NCBI GenBank assembly: GCA_021399445.1
Contig: JAJTUQ010000001.1
Coordinates: 6,758,001 to 6,822,000, forward strand
Source of the DNA: Xylogone sp. PMI_703
Lineage: Eukaryota; Ascomycota; Leotiomycetes
Length of the DNA: 64,000 bases
Direction: 5' to 3'
Position numbers and translations under genes: made by a program. Shown in pieces: positions 11,102 through 22,116 of this stretch (the first letter of the stretch is position 1; every line of letters starts with the position of its first letter). Below the pieces are notes generated by a model. The model saw only the letters and a list, made by a program, of their open reading frames with translations. It was not told the DNA's origin and ran no database searches.

Positions 11102-12025
11102 TTAAACGAAGATGTCGTTTTGTGCACCTATTTATATGTTAGTTTTACTTGCATTACTGAGCAGAGAATAGAGTAGTAGCTACTTACCTGGAGCCCAGCC
11201 ATTCTTCTGGTTATATCCAGGAGATCCACCAGCAGGGACATTCACGTTGTTAGCTTCAAGTTGGTTCCAAACAATCATTTGCTTAGGGCCCTTCTGGCAC
11301 TTAGAAGCATCATTTGCGCAGTAAGTAGGTGGCTTAGCTGTTCCGACCTTCTTGGTGGAAGTAGATCCGGTAACCTTGCACTTGTATCCTCCCATGTACA
11401 TGTTTGGCTCTCCACAGCCATTAGGAACCCACAGCCATGCGCAAGTGCAGCCATCTGCAGGGCAAGGAGGAAGACCGGCTGGGACGTCGTATCGTGCAAT
11501 ACGCTTCCATGGAGTGTTGGGAAGAACGGAGAACACAACCAAGTTCTCTAGTGTGACATCCTTGATGTTGGAGTTATAACTGATAGCCAAAGCAGTTCCG
11601 GCAGCAGTGCTCTGGTTAGAAGTGTGCATAGCACCGTCATCCTGGATACAGCCTTCTCCTCCAGCGGCATTTCCATTCCAATCCTCGGGGTGAGGCTTTC
11701 CATCGGGCCATTCACCTGCATTTGCTCCATTGTATGACAGAGTCGTTTGGGCTCTGTTGTGTGCCAGTTCAATTTGGACTTGGCCACCTGCAGGAAGTTC
11801 GAGGAATTCGCCAGCAGGAGGAGGTACCACATCGCAGCCACGGTCATGTTGGAACCAAAAGTCTTGCTTCGAGAGCTGCCAAAGGGGATTGACGGCAAGG
11901 TTGGTATTTTGGTCATCGACAGAGGGATTGTTTCCGCCTTTGCAGTACATGCCTTTGGCCCAGCCAAAGACGTGGGCTTGGGACGATGCCGCAAGGGCAA
12001 GAAGAGTAACTGGAACGGCGATCAT
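11102..12025 (-). CDS. Secreted LPMO-like copper-site protein (AA14-like?)
   Basis: Exons 12025-11188 and 11127-11102 are joined by a 60-bp intron (GTAAGT..AAATAG, phase 1) and give 287 residues ending GAQNDIFV. A 17-residue signal peptide ([17 protein letters not shown]) would leave His as residue 1 of the mature protein ([11 protein letters not shown]). This is the hallmark of lytic polysaccharide monooxygenases, where the terminal amine and His side chain form half of a copper brace. A second His candidate lies in [20 protein letters not shown], and [17 protein letters not shown] follows with conserved Cys. About ten Cys suggest several disulphides. The protein is not a standard AA9 sequence. 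I think it resembles the AA14 or a related family, but that assignment is tentative. The likely role is oxidative attack on wall polysaccharide outside the cell. No binding module or anchor is seen. Confidence 0.75.
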
Positions 12026-13871
12026 ATTGAGATAAGAGCAATCCGGCGCTCAGTCAATTGGTAGCATGTGAAGTGAAAGAAGAGATGGTGATGAGAAAAA
12101 AGGGCTCTAGAGTGGTCAATATGGTGCCTTTTTATGTATCAATCCATGGCACCCCGTGATCAAGACTCTGACAGCCATCTGATTTTATAATCCTCGTATT
12201 TCCATACTTGGGACGAAAATAAAGTGTTGCCCCAGACAGGAGCCAGAAGGAGTTAACATTCGGGAGATCCGCCGATGTTAGCCCTGGCAATCTGTTTCCA
12301 GTAGATTGTTGATAGGATAAGCTCGAGCGCTACAGCCAACCCCTTCGAGTAGGAAACGTTACCATTTGTCGATCAGCCAAGACTCTAAATCGTTTATATT
12401 GCGGAGTGAGAATTCTCCATCCAACAGAAACATGCCAAGCTTCATAGACGTTCGTCGCAACTTCACCGCTGTGATCTAGATCCCTTCGCCCCCTGAAAGC
12501 TCGGTATTATTGCGAAGGGCATCGCCGCATTATGCTCGTATATGAACACCATTACTTTATGCAATTGATCACAAGGTGGATTGATAATGGAGAACTTGCC
12601 TTTGTTTATGCACATTTCATAGGTGATTGAATCTCAATAGAAGAGATCTACTGGTAAAATACTATCCGGAAAGCCGAACAAGGCCGAGAAAGCCCTAATC
12701 ATCCCATGTCGGCACAATATCCTATTTGGGCGATTTCAAGGCGGAAACAAAACGGAGGTTACATCTAAAGTCCCTTCCGGCCCCTAAGGTTGAGAGGAGT
12801 GCCGGGGTGCATTCCTTAGCTTACTGTCATCCTTACATTGCATTAACTGCCGTATCACAGAGCGTGGTCCCAGGAATCCGGCGTGATAGGCCCATTTCAT
12901 CTCAGCATCTACTCATTCTTGACTCCTTCATGTTAGGCACAGTCAGATAGTTATTAAAAAGGATTCACTCTACGAGACCTGTGATTTTCATGCCAGTTGA
13001 GATGTCAGCAATATCATGTGGCAAGGTAGCGATACCGGGAATTAACGGCTTCTGCAATGGAAAGTAGGATACATTCTATAGATTTAAGGGCAAAAACTAG
13101 TTCTCTATAGAGTATGCTGATCATTAAGATGGATATACAACGTTACGGAACGTATACGGCAAGAGCTATGATTATATTAACTTTAATATAACAACGGTCG
13201 CTGCCCACACTGAATTTTGTATTTCTGTCCCATTACTCGTTGTAAAGAAGGTTGATCTACGGATAAGTGGCTTGCATGAGTTTCGGGTGTACAATTATGC
13301 TAAATAAAAGTTCCGACCCCGCATCTGCAGGTTGGTATCCGGAGCGCAGAGCAACATTTCAGACCCCTTTTTGTTACTGTTCAGAGAAAGGAATTGCTGG
13401 GCAAAGCAAGAGGAAAGTTGTAGTATAAATCCAAGCGAAAAATGATCCGAGAAAAGGCCCGAGAATTGGGCGCTCGTGTCATCATCTATTTGTTCAAATG
13501 GTATTGCATGTTGGGTTGGAAATTGATACATTTTGAAGAGGCTTTAGTATTGGATGTTCAGCAGACGTGTGAGCGACGATATTCACAATGAGACGCAAGC
13601 TGGTGAAAGATGTAAGTTCAAATTTGGAATGACAGAAGGACTCGACCACAATCGTCCAATGCCAAGAAAATCGTGTGAGATTACAGGATGATATCGCTCA
13701 GAAGTGATTCCTAAGCTGGTGCGAAAGGATCGTTTGATCAAACCAGTGAAACGAGTGATCTGTACCAAGTCAAGACACTCTCAAGCTTGGAGGTAATCAA
13801 AAAGCGAAAAGGGCCGTTGACAATTACGTGAACGATATACGAGCCTGCAGCAAATGGCACTTTTCAACTGA
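12026..13871. other. Intergenic, includes LPMO-like gene promoter
   Basis: Upstream region of the LPMO-like gene, then 1.8 kb of spacer. Short frames at 12726-12950 (+) and 13295-13531 (-) carry no motif. No gene is called. Confidence 0.45.
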
Positions 13872-14333
13872 TCAACTGAACTCTTGTAACTGGCTAGTCC
13901 CTTCAATCACCGGAAGCCATTTGGCCTTATTCTTTAACCACAACTCAGCTTGGGGGACCCGGCTGTCAATTCCATCTTTCAAAGTTCCTGCTTGAACCAG
14001 GACTATGCCCTTAAAGGCATCTGCATCAGACTCTTTATAAATCGTTGTTCCACAGTCTGGACAATAGTAGATTGTCAGTGTCATGTCAACTTCATGGTGC
14101 TTGGCTTTGAAAGACTTCGGTGTCCCGGAGGCTAGTTTGAAGTCTGCTGTGGGCACAGGAATATTTGTGGTAAATGCTGTTCCAGAGAGCCTCTGGCATG
14201 TTAAACAGTGGCAGACCACCTGATTAAATGAGTTTTGTTAGTTATTTGTCGAATAAAGCGGACTAACCGTAGCTCCCGGCTCTCCGGTGATCTCGTATCC
14301 CAGATTCCCACACAAGCAATTTCCCGATACCAT
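13872..14333 (-). CDS. GFA/DUF636-domain zinc protein (3 of 3)
   Basis: Exons 14333-14268 (22 codons) and 14219-13872 are joined by a 48-bp intron (GTTAGT..AATCAG, phase 0) and give 137 residues. The motifs are GNCLCGNLGYEI, VCHCLTCQRLSGTAF and YYCPDCGTTIYKES, the complete GFA zinc-binding set. The C terminus contains QAELWLKNKAKWLP, a common fungal GFA ending (E.W...R..W.P pattern). The first Cys pair is in exon 1, so a model starting at the second exon would lose part of the zinc site. This is the third GFA-type gene within 7 kb. The three differ greatly in sequence and intron position, so a recent tandem duplication is unlikely. Confidence 0.85.
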
Positions 14334-14953
14334 GATTTGAATGATGGATAAAATAGTATCTATATACGACTTGAAGATTGTGATATAGAACAATGCACAG
14401 CACAAATCATGGCTATGGTTGTCCTACTTATCATCTCACCACTACTGCTTTGACTAGTAAGCAAGCTGAATATGTTACCAAATAGTCTGGCTACCGAGGA
14501 CTATCTCGGATAATCTCATTGGGAAACACACTATCTGTGGCTCCCTTAGCAGCTCGGCCTAGGTCACTATTTTTAAAGACAATGTCTGCCCACTGGAGCC
14601 CCATACCCCGCAACCCTTGGTTCAGCTAGTGGCTGAAAATCTAGGCCTCTCGTCTGGCAATAATCTATGTGCTGGGCTCGGGATTACTTTGCAAAGCATT
14701 TGTGTTGTACCATTAACGGGCTTGCTGAGCTAGTAAGAGTCGGATCATATGATTTCTTAGTTATAGCAGTCAAAGATTCGCTACTCGTATATTTCGTTGC
14801 ATTTCGCATGGAAGAGACTTGCTTGATATTACTCTAGAATTAATCGTATATGTTTCATGTGTATCACGGTCTGTAAAAATATCCAGTCTCTGCGGCTCTG
14901 AGCACTAACCATAATGAAATATATCATGAAGACCCCAGGTCAGAGATAACATA
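14334..14953. other. Intergenic, nothing seen
   Basis: Spacer between GFA gene 3 and the 3' end of the methyltransferase gene. It should hold the GFA promoter. No coding frame is supported. Confidence 0.45.
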
Positions 14954-16871
14954 TTAGGCATCCAATGGCTTCTGGCCATACACAATGTACCTATAGATCA
15001 TTAGCATATCCTGTTGCAATTAAGGTACCCACTTCGGCTTACACAGGATTGTAGGCGTGGATCGATCGGTTCTTCAAGTCCTTCCTAACATCAACTAGCA
15101 TCACCTCAACCTCAGCGGGTGTCATCCCAAACGCCCTTGTTAGCAACGCCATGGATATAGCTTCCGCTCCACTCATCGCATTGTTATACATCCACAACCC
15201 TAGCGTCTTTTGCTTCGTCCCTTTCGGCCATGTATTACTCGGCCACATGAATATCCTTTCGACCACATTCACGAACCCAGCCTCCCTGAACCATCCCGCA
15301 TATTTCGGCACACAATGATAATCTCTGCCAAGGATCTTCGCACCTTCGATGATCTTATCGTTCCAGCGCTGCATAGCTGTGCCTTCTACACTGCCATCGA
15401 CTGAATGCGGTTTGAAGTATATATCTTGCATTTCTAGGTATCCGCCTGGAGCTAGGGCATCGTAGGCTTTGCGAAAAATGGATGGGAAGTCACTGAAACA
15501 ACTGAACATGGCACGGGCATGGATGAGGTCGAATTTTTGGGTGTATAGCCATTCATCGTCTGCGTCGTCTACTTCAAAGCGGCAGTTTGGTGGTACGCTT
15601 AAGACATGCGCTGTTAGTTACTAAGGATGAAGAGTAATTAGATATTGCTTACAATGATGGTTGGATTGGGCTTAGATCGCTTCCTATTACTGTTGTAGAT
15701 GGATTTTGCGTGGCTGGAGTTGTGATAGGCTAGTTAGGAATCCAGTTTAGCATTTGGGGAGGGAACTAACCGTATTCTATAGCCCAGATCCCAGTTCCGG
15801 TCCCAAAATCTAGCACCATCTGGGGATTTTTCACAGGTGCGAGATGAAGTCTTCCGTCTAAGGTCAACATGAATAGATGGTGCTGAAGATCTGCAGAGCG
15901 TTAAGAGATTATTATAATATACAATAGTGAACTCTATCTCACCTAGTCTATCTTGTTCAACCTGGTAAACATTAGCTTTAGAGCATAGTCAATGAGATGT
16001 TTGGGAAACTCGTACATCGTCATTAGGTAGATAGTATTCTAATATCATGTTAGCAGTTACTTAAGTGTTGCGTGTTGATAAGCTTACTTCCTTGCTTATA
16101 CTTATGATACGTGCGCCCATTCTCTACTACAGATTCATAAAGGCTAGATCTCATGGATTGGGTCGAAGATCTATTGGCGATCAGATAAAATCCTCGTAGC
16201 ATGGAGGTGTTACTTACAATAAGGATTGTCCCATAGCGGAATCAGCATCGCCAATGCTACCTTCACTTGGATGCGAATCAATCTGCGTTGAAGGTCACCA
16301 CTCGTGTCATATTGGTTATTAACTTATTATGTTGAAACTTACATCAAGTGTTATAGGCTCATAACCATCCGCCTCTGGTCCGGGAAACTCATATCCCATA
16401 CGAGGAGTACCTTGCGAGGGATCTCTGTTAGCTGCCATCTCAGTACCTTCGCTGGATAATATATTTTGAGTTCGCCCTTCAGTTTTATCTGAACTATCTT
16501 GATCGCTTGGAGTCTCATTCTGATCCCTGACTTCAATGTTGCGCAAGACCCCTGGATTTGTTTCCTTATCACTCTCTGTTAGCTATGCTCTCTTATTAAT
16601 ATGTATGCTCTGAAGATTTCTGCACCTTTGGTTCCGCGTCTAAGGTCTTCGAAATGTATCCGATACTTTGTAAGTCCTCCCTGGGATTGTCTAACCCTGC
16701 CAAATGCAATGTTACGTCGTCCGACACAAGGGTTGTTGATAAAGTGGAGGCACTCCCTGTTGGTAGAGCACTGTTCGCTGAAGCTGCCTGTAAGTCCGGA
16801 GTGACACCTCTGTGACTCGTACCTTCCGGGGCGCTTGTCTCACTCGGGGCGCCTGTCTCAGTTTGCGACAT
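14954..16871 (-). CDS. LaeA-like SAM-dependent methyltransferase
   Basis: Ten exons give 466 residues: 16871-16667, 16575-16343, 16282-16218, 16170-16088, 16038-16016, 15961-15943, 15890-15771, 15713-15653, 15597-15043 and 14990-14954. All nine introns (47-91 bp) keep frame and begin GT and end AG. The N terminus (about 150 residues) is Ser/Thr/Asp-rich and probably disordered. Then come [31 protein letters not shown], the SAM-binding motif [16 protein letters not shown] (around residue 240), [22 protein letters not shown] and [11 protein letters not shown]. The protein ends in [17 protein letters not shown]. This order is characteristic of the large fungal family related to LaeA. LaeA is a nuclear regulator of secondary metabolism. 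Most paralogues have no known substrate, and no synthase gene lies nearby. Exons 5 and 6 are only 23 and 19 nt. The exon 1 donor is the least certain. Confidence 0.85.
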
Positions 16872-19056
16872 TGCGGAACGGCAAAAGCTGCTTGAGCGCC
16901 TCTCCAGAGTTCAGTGTGTCCACAGGACATGTGAGGATCTGAACAGCGAACAACATCGTCACTCTTATCCGCTCGTGTTGGATCATTGCCTGTTTTTCCC
17001 AAACAGCCGTTATGGCTCCACTAGGCCTGATCGAGAAGGTATCTTGGTCACGTGAGAGGACCCTAAGAGCGGGGCAGCCGTTGACCGTTTCCCCACACAG
17101 CGCTCAAGCTACATAGGCGAGCTGGTTAAGCTTTGAGCCATTCGACTCAAACCTTAACTCGCTTTTCCACCTGTGTTGAGACTTGATGGTGGTTAGACCC
17201 TATCCTTCAGCCCTATGAAGGTATGTATATTATATCCGAACGAATAATTTGGGAGCTAATAGGATGAACTTGATTTACCACAGAATCGAGGAGTGATGCG
17301 CATCTCGACAGCTTCACGCATTCAAGTTTCAGATGTTTCGGTCTAGGTATTTAGAACGTGACAAAGTACTGAAACACAGAGAAAGCGGATTTGGCTGTGA
17401 TTAAGCGGCTTTTCTGAGCGAAAAAAATGATCATGTACTTCGGACTTTCTTCTTTTGTGTAGACCATTCCGTGTTACCGTACTGCTATCCAGATTCAACC
17501 TCATCATGATCAGCTATGCACATTTCACCCAAGTAATCTCATCTATCTGTGGAATCAAATTATCATTTGTATCTTTACAGAATTATAACGATCTACAGGT
17601 AGCTATATTGCTGATGCTTGAAACTGGCCGCAGTTTCCACATTTCGCAGCAGTACGTTTCAGTAGAGAGTGGGATTAAAACTAACAAGCGACGGAGTTTT
17701 GTCATGGACTATAGCACGCACAAAAGACTTGTAGGTAACATTGTCTTTGCTATCCGTTGCATTCGAGTCTATATCTGGGCCATTGAAGCAGATCCGGAAT
17801 GGTGTGTTCCCAGGAGTCTGATTATCCAATCGATCTTCTGTCAGTATTTTGCTAAAGTTTTTATGCTTCAACAAACCAAAGAAGATCTTGAGAGCACCTT
17901 GAGGCTCTTGAAGCAGTCAATTATAGCTTCTACTGTTGAGACCTTTGGGTTTGGGAAATATCAAAATGGAAACCTGAATTGATATACATGTGGGCTCTTA
18001 CTAGATGATAGAAACCGGGCGATTTTCTGCAATCAGAACCATGATGTAGAACCTTGTGCAGTTGGCATTTCTAGAATTAAATGTGTTACATATGTAAAAT
18101 CTTTAAGATATTGATCTATATTTTAAGAGACCCCTCCAAAACTGGAGCATCGACGATTCCCAAGGGTGTCACGATATTACAAGGATCGGCAGCCCAAGTT
18201 TCGAATATTATCAATGTCGCGTCTAATCTACAAACGATTGACGAATGGTTTGCGTATGGGTAGTTGTTCTCTTCCCATATAACTATTAGATCGGCCGTCC
18301 CGGTTATATTCAGGCCCATTCAGTTGCCAATCTGAATAATCGACGTCCAGGATAGCTATTCAAAGGGATTGAGTGATTTAATGTTCATGCATGGAGATGA
18401 TAGAATTTATCTTCGTGGAAGGTCTGATTTAAATACCTGGCATTCTTTGTATGTAATGTCGCTGGGCCAATCGTTCAGAAACGAGCTGAAGAAGCAAGCC
18501 GCATAAGGCAGTTGATCAATGGCTATTTTATCCTCTTAACTCCGTACGGAAAAGTCCGAGAAATCCCAACGTCTCTCTCTACCACACCTAGTCGTGGCCA
18601 ATTGAGTCTCTCAGCTCGTACTTCGAGCGAATCATGGTTAAAAGCCCCAGCGGGTGCGCACAAGGGAAATTGTGGGTTGTTCCGTCCATAGGAAGGATAT
18701 TCCATACTATATAGTAGGGTCAGCTACCTCCGTACTGAAGCGTATTATTGGTCACATAACTCCGATTCTTACATCATAAAACCGAAGGATAGCAAAATTG
18801 AAAGTACTCAAATATTTCCGAAACTCTAAAAGCACTTAAAAGGCTCCTCTCTTTTTACCAAGTAGATAGAAGATCGTACCATTAATAATATTCAAGTCCA
18901 TGTTGAGATCTACTAAATATCTTTATTTGTAAGCCTGAAGGATAGTTGTTCTGGTGAAGGGACAGTGCGATCTGTATAAGTAGGGACACCCTGAAGTTCT
19001 TGTATCCAGAACGCAAAGATCCACCAGAGTAAATTTAATAGAAATCACTTAGGGAC
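16872..19056. other. Mostly non-coding; one doubtful frame
   Basis: Divergent space between the methyltransferase (-) and the MDR reductase (+). It contains an unrecognised 175-codon frame at 17455-17982 (listed separately). A CACGTG-type E-box occurs at about 17049 (TCACGTGA). Nothing else is seen. Confidence 0.45.
17455..17982 (+). CDS. Hypothetical protein, doubtful
   Basis: A 175-codon open frame, unusually long for this AT-rich spacer. I recognise no family. The sequence is rich in Ile/Phe/Ser, with a segment TKEDLESTLRLLKQSIIAS that could be helical. It has no signal peptide and no conserved motif. It could be a fragment of a decayed gene or simple chance. The start codon is not better than several internal ATGs. 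Confidence 0.2.
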   Translation: MCRPFRVTVLLSRFNLIMISYAHFTQVISSICGIKLSFVSLQNYNDLQVAILLMLETGRSFHISQQYVSVESGIKTNKRRSFVMDYSTHKRLVGNIVFAIRCIRVYIWAIEADPEWCVPRSLIIQSIFCQYFAKVFMLQQTKEDLESTLRLLKQSIIASTVETFGFGKYQNGNLN

Positions 19057-20127
19057 ATGGAAATGGCACCCAACAAAGCGATTATCTTTAAGCAAATACC
19101 GACTGGGTTACCAGTACCAGGAAAAGACCTCGTCGTTGAAACACAAGAATTTGACCTCGGACAAGAGCCGCCAGCTGGGGGTATAACGACAAAGAATTTC
19201 TATTCCTCTCTTGACCCCTACTTGCGTAATCGAATGGATGGCCCTAATCCCAACTCAGCTCATGCTCCTTTTGTCCTGGATGAACCGATTAGTAGCAACA
19301 CGGTTGCTAAAGTGCTGAAATCCCGTTCCACAAAGTTTAGCAGCGGAGATTTGATATGTGGTATCATGCCACACCAGCAATATTCTTCGATTTCTCAAAA
19401 CTTGGCAGACAAATATAGAAAAATAGACAATCCGTATAACCTTGACCCGATCGCTTTTCTGGGGCCGTTGGGTAGTACTGGCCTGACAGCATACTCATCT
19501 TTATATGAAATTGGAAAGCCGGTCAAAGACGAGACCATATTCATCTCGGCAGCTTCAGGAGCAGTGGGGCAATTGGTCGGACAGCTTGCAAAACGTGAGG
19601 GCCTACGTGTCATCGGTTCTGTAGGCTCAGATGACAAACTAGATTTTATTCTAGGAGACCTGGGCTTTGACGTAGGATTCAACTACAAGAAAGAAAAGCC
19701 TCTGGATGCTTTGAGGCGCCTAGCGCCTGGTGGAGTTGATATTTACTATGAGAATGTCGGAGGTGAGCATTTGGAAGCAGCTTTGGAGGTGATGAACAAA
19801 TTTGGAAGAATCGTTGCTTGTGGGATGATTAGCCAATATAACACCCCAGACGAGAAAAAATACGGAGTCAAGAATCTCTTGAACATTGTATACAAGAGCT
19901 TGACTTTCAGAGGGTTTATTGTATCTGATGAGAATATGGGGCCATTATATCTGAAAGAGCGCGACGAAAAGATGTCAAAGTGGCTACATGACGGTAGCAT
20001 CAAAGCAAAGTATAGCATTACTGACGGTATAGATAATGGTCCTGATGGATTCGTTGGTATGCTCCAAGGCAAAAACTTCGGAAAGGCGATCTTGAAGATT
20101 GCAGATTTGGATAGGGTCCTTCAGTAA
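19057..20127 (+). CDS. NADP-dependent MDR reductase (PTGR1/leukotriene B4 dehydrogenase-like)
   Basis: An intronless gene of 356 residues, the normal length for zinc-independent medium-chain reductases. The nucleotide-binding motif is AASGAVGQLVGQLAK (about residue 170), followed by GSVGSDDKLDFI, GFDVGFNYK, GGVDIYYENVGGEHLE and GRIVACGMISQYN, all typical of the PTGR1 or alkenal/one oxidoreductase group. The early segment NFYSSLDPYLRNRM matches the family motif of the substrate domain. There are no catalytic zinc Cys residues, as expected for this branch. The likely reaction is NADPH-dependent reduction of the double bond of alpha,beta-unsaturated aldehydes or ketones in the cytosol. Starts at 19057 and 19063 are equally possible. 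It is convergent with the T5orf172 gene, 117 bp apart. Confidence 0.88.
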   Translation: MEMAPNKAIIFKQIPTGLPVPGKDLVVETQEFDLGQEPPAGGITTKNFYSSLDPYLRNRMDGPNPNSAHAPFVLDEPISSNTVAKVLKSRSTKFSSGDLICGIMPHQQYSSISQNLADKYRKIDNPYNLDPIAFLGPLGSTGLTAYSSLYEIGKPVKDETIFISAASGAVGQLVGQLAKREGLRVIGSVGSDDKLDFILGDLGFDVGFNYKKEKPLDALRRLAPGGVDIYYENVGGEHLEAALEVMNKFGRIVACGMISQYNTPDEKKYGVKNLLNIVYKSLTFRGFIVSDENMGPLYLKERDEKMSKWLHDGSIKAKYSITDGIDNGPDGFVGMLQGKNFGKAILKIADLDRVLQ

Positions 20128-20244
20128 CAAAATGCTTAGATATTACTACAAATGTTCGCTATTCTGGTGTTTCTCAGGCGCATCATAGGTGTACATATTA
20201 TAAGAAAATCTAGATGGTAATACATTTCTGGCTACAGTAATTTA

Positions 20245-22116
20245 CTACGCGGCTTCTTGCATTTTATCTCGTGGCATTTGCTCTATAGCCTCATCGAGCC
20301 ACCTTGTCCACCTCTCATTCCATTCTTCGGTGTCGTCCTGGCTCCTTAGAAGCTTCATATCGCGGGATTTAAGTCTGCTACTCCAAAAATCTCTGAGGGC
20401 CCCATTTTCGTCATAAGGATTTAGTTCAACAAATCTTCGCCATCTCTCCACTGTTTTCAAAGCGAGTTCCTCCGAAATTTCGAACCACTCCTGATGCTCC
20501 GTTTTATTTCCACTCTTAGCTCCGCAATTCTTGCATTTCAATACTCTACGGAAGTTCCGAAGCTCAATATGAACAAGTTGCTCAACTTTCCAGTAAACAT
20601 GAACAGCCCTATGATTTTTGTCATCTACTAACTTGAGATCAGTTATGCCACATTTACTTTTCAAACTCTTTATTCGTGCGTCAACATCTTTTGCCATTCC
20701 AATCTTTACAAGTGGATTCTTTCCAGGAAAATTCTGTCGAAAATAATCTGGCGCTTTGAGAACATAGATATAACCCTCGTCGTTCACTCCTTCCAGAATT
20801 GCCCTGCGTAAATCAGAATCAACAGCAAAGGATTGAGCAGGCGCGGTATGAATATTATTGAGAAAACCAGTAGTGTTGGTCACCGAGATAGGTTCGCCAC
20901 TGTCAGGAATGAGAGGCGCATATGTGGCATGGTTCACTCCTGTCGCTACGGTTATATCGTCTTTTGATTCCTGCCGGTAGGGTAAGTCTCGCATCCATAG
21001 ATCGCCATCTAAACTCGTAGGCTTTAACGAATCGCTCCAATCGTAGTCTTCCCAGTCTACTTCTAAAGAAACGGATTCATCGTCATCAATTGTGATCGAA
21101 TGAATCTTGAAAGGAAGTTTCGCGTCGGATGAAGTTGGACGAGCATCGTAATAAGGTGGATCCATCTTGTTAGTAACAGTCCCCGAGCGATGTTTTGCTT
21201 TTTCATTGCCACCCAGGTACTGAGTATCCGGAGGATTGCTATGAGATCTCAAATGTCTAAAATCTGAGATTGTGCGGGTTTGCATTGCAGATCTAGCTAT
21301 ATGTGGGCGAGACATCTGCTGTGAACTGTTATTCTGACCTTGATAGTTCGATTCGTCCATATGGTCTCCTTGAGATGTTCTATTGAAGATCTTCTCTGAT
21401 GTATCTTCCTGGAATGTAGCATTCAGTTGGTGATCAGAATTCCCCAGGCTTCGTATATTTTGTAGCGATGAGCTAGAGTGTCTTCGAGGCTTTACTATTT
21501 TGGGTGTTAGGTATACTCTGGACGAGTTTTGTGAAGGTTTATCAGAAGTAGCAGCCTTGGATTCTACTGAGGACACTTTGATAATTGGCGTAGTTGAAGG
21601 CTTGGAACGTAGCTCGTAGTGCGTTCCAACCTCAGCACTTGGCGGGACCGAGACTGATCGTGGGGCACCGGTAACTGGCTCTGTGTTGGTCACTGTAGAT
21701 AACTCGAGGGTCTGGCGAATTAGGTCTAGGATATGTAACTCTTCGGTACCTCCATCGCCCATCCAATGTGACCGAATCAGGGCGGAGTAGCTCGCGAAAT
21801 ATGAGCTCTGGTGGTGCTTCTGGCAGAAGAATACTCGCATAATGACGGAGAAGTGATCTGCACTTATTAGTGGAGCGGCTCCTTGCAAATATCCGGTTGC
21901 ACGTTTAAATAGTGTTTTATGGTCCGACTTGAAGGTGCGAGTACTGTTCAGGCAACGATCATTTGTATTCGTTATAGGATCATATGCTAGACACTGAAAA
22001 CGTGCCAGCTCGTTTTCAAGCATAAGCTGGGTTTTAATTGCACTCAGAGAGCAAACACACCCGTGTGTCTTCGGCGTGCGCCTGGGGGTGGATGGAGAGG
22101 AGGTAGGAGTATCCAT
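20245..22116 (-). CDS. T5orf172 (MUG113-like) domain protein
   Basis: A single-exon protein of 623 residues. The first 150 residues contain FQCLAYDPITNTNDRCLNSTRT and a HHQSSYFASYSALIRSHW segment often seen ahead of this domain in fungi. Residues 170-420 are Ser/Thr/Asn-rich and probably disordered. The C-terminal domain (about 450-590) has GYIYVLKAPDYF, LVKIGMAKDVDARIKSLKSK, HVYWKVEQLVHIELRNF and EWFEI. This is the T5orf172/DUF1766 signature, a GIY-YIG-like fold named from a bacteriophage T5 protein and found in S. pombe meiotically upregulated gene 113. A Cys pair CKNCG lies inside. GIY-YIG-like proteins may bind or cut DNA, but activity of fungal members is not established. Its gene is convergent with the MDR reductase. 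Confidence 0.82.
   Translation of the reverse strand: MDTPTSSPSTPRRTPKTHGCVCSLSAIKTQLMLENELARFQCLAYDPITNTNDRCLNSTRTFKSDHKTLFKRATGYLQGAAPLISADHFSVIMRVFFCQKHHQSSYFASYSALIRSHWMGDGGTEELHILDLIRQTLELSTVTNTEPVTGAPRSVSVPPSAEVGTHYELRSKPSTTPIIKVSSVESKAATSDKPSQNSSRVYLTPKIVKPRRHSSSSLQNIRSLGNSDHQLNATFQEDTSEKIFNRTSQGDHMDESNYQGQNNSSQQMSRPHIARSAMQTRTISDFRHLRSHSNPPDTQYLGGNEKAKHRSGTVTNKMDPPYYDARPTSSDAKLPFKIHSITIDDDESVSLEVDWEDYDWSDSLKPTSLDGDLWMRDLPYRQESKDDITVATGVNHATYAPLIPDSGEPISVTNTTGFLNNIHTAPAQSFAVDSDLRRAILEGVNDEGYIYVLKAPDYFRQNFPGKNPLVKIGMAKDVDARIKSLKSKCGITDLKLVDDKNHRAVHVYWKVEQLVHIELRNFRRVLKCKNCGAKSGNKTEHQEWFEISEELALKTVERWRRFVELNPYDENGALRDFWSSRLKSRDMKLLRSQDDTEEWNERWTRWLDEAIEQMPRDKMQEAA

Noticed and set aside
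11548..12064. Several 100-150 codon frames on both strands
   Set aside because: They are shadows of the LPMO-like coding sequence, which has signal peptide, splice sites and conserved residues.
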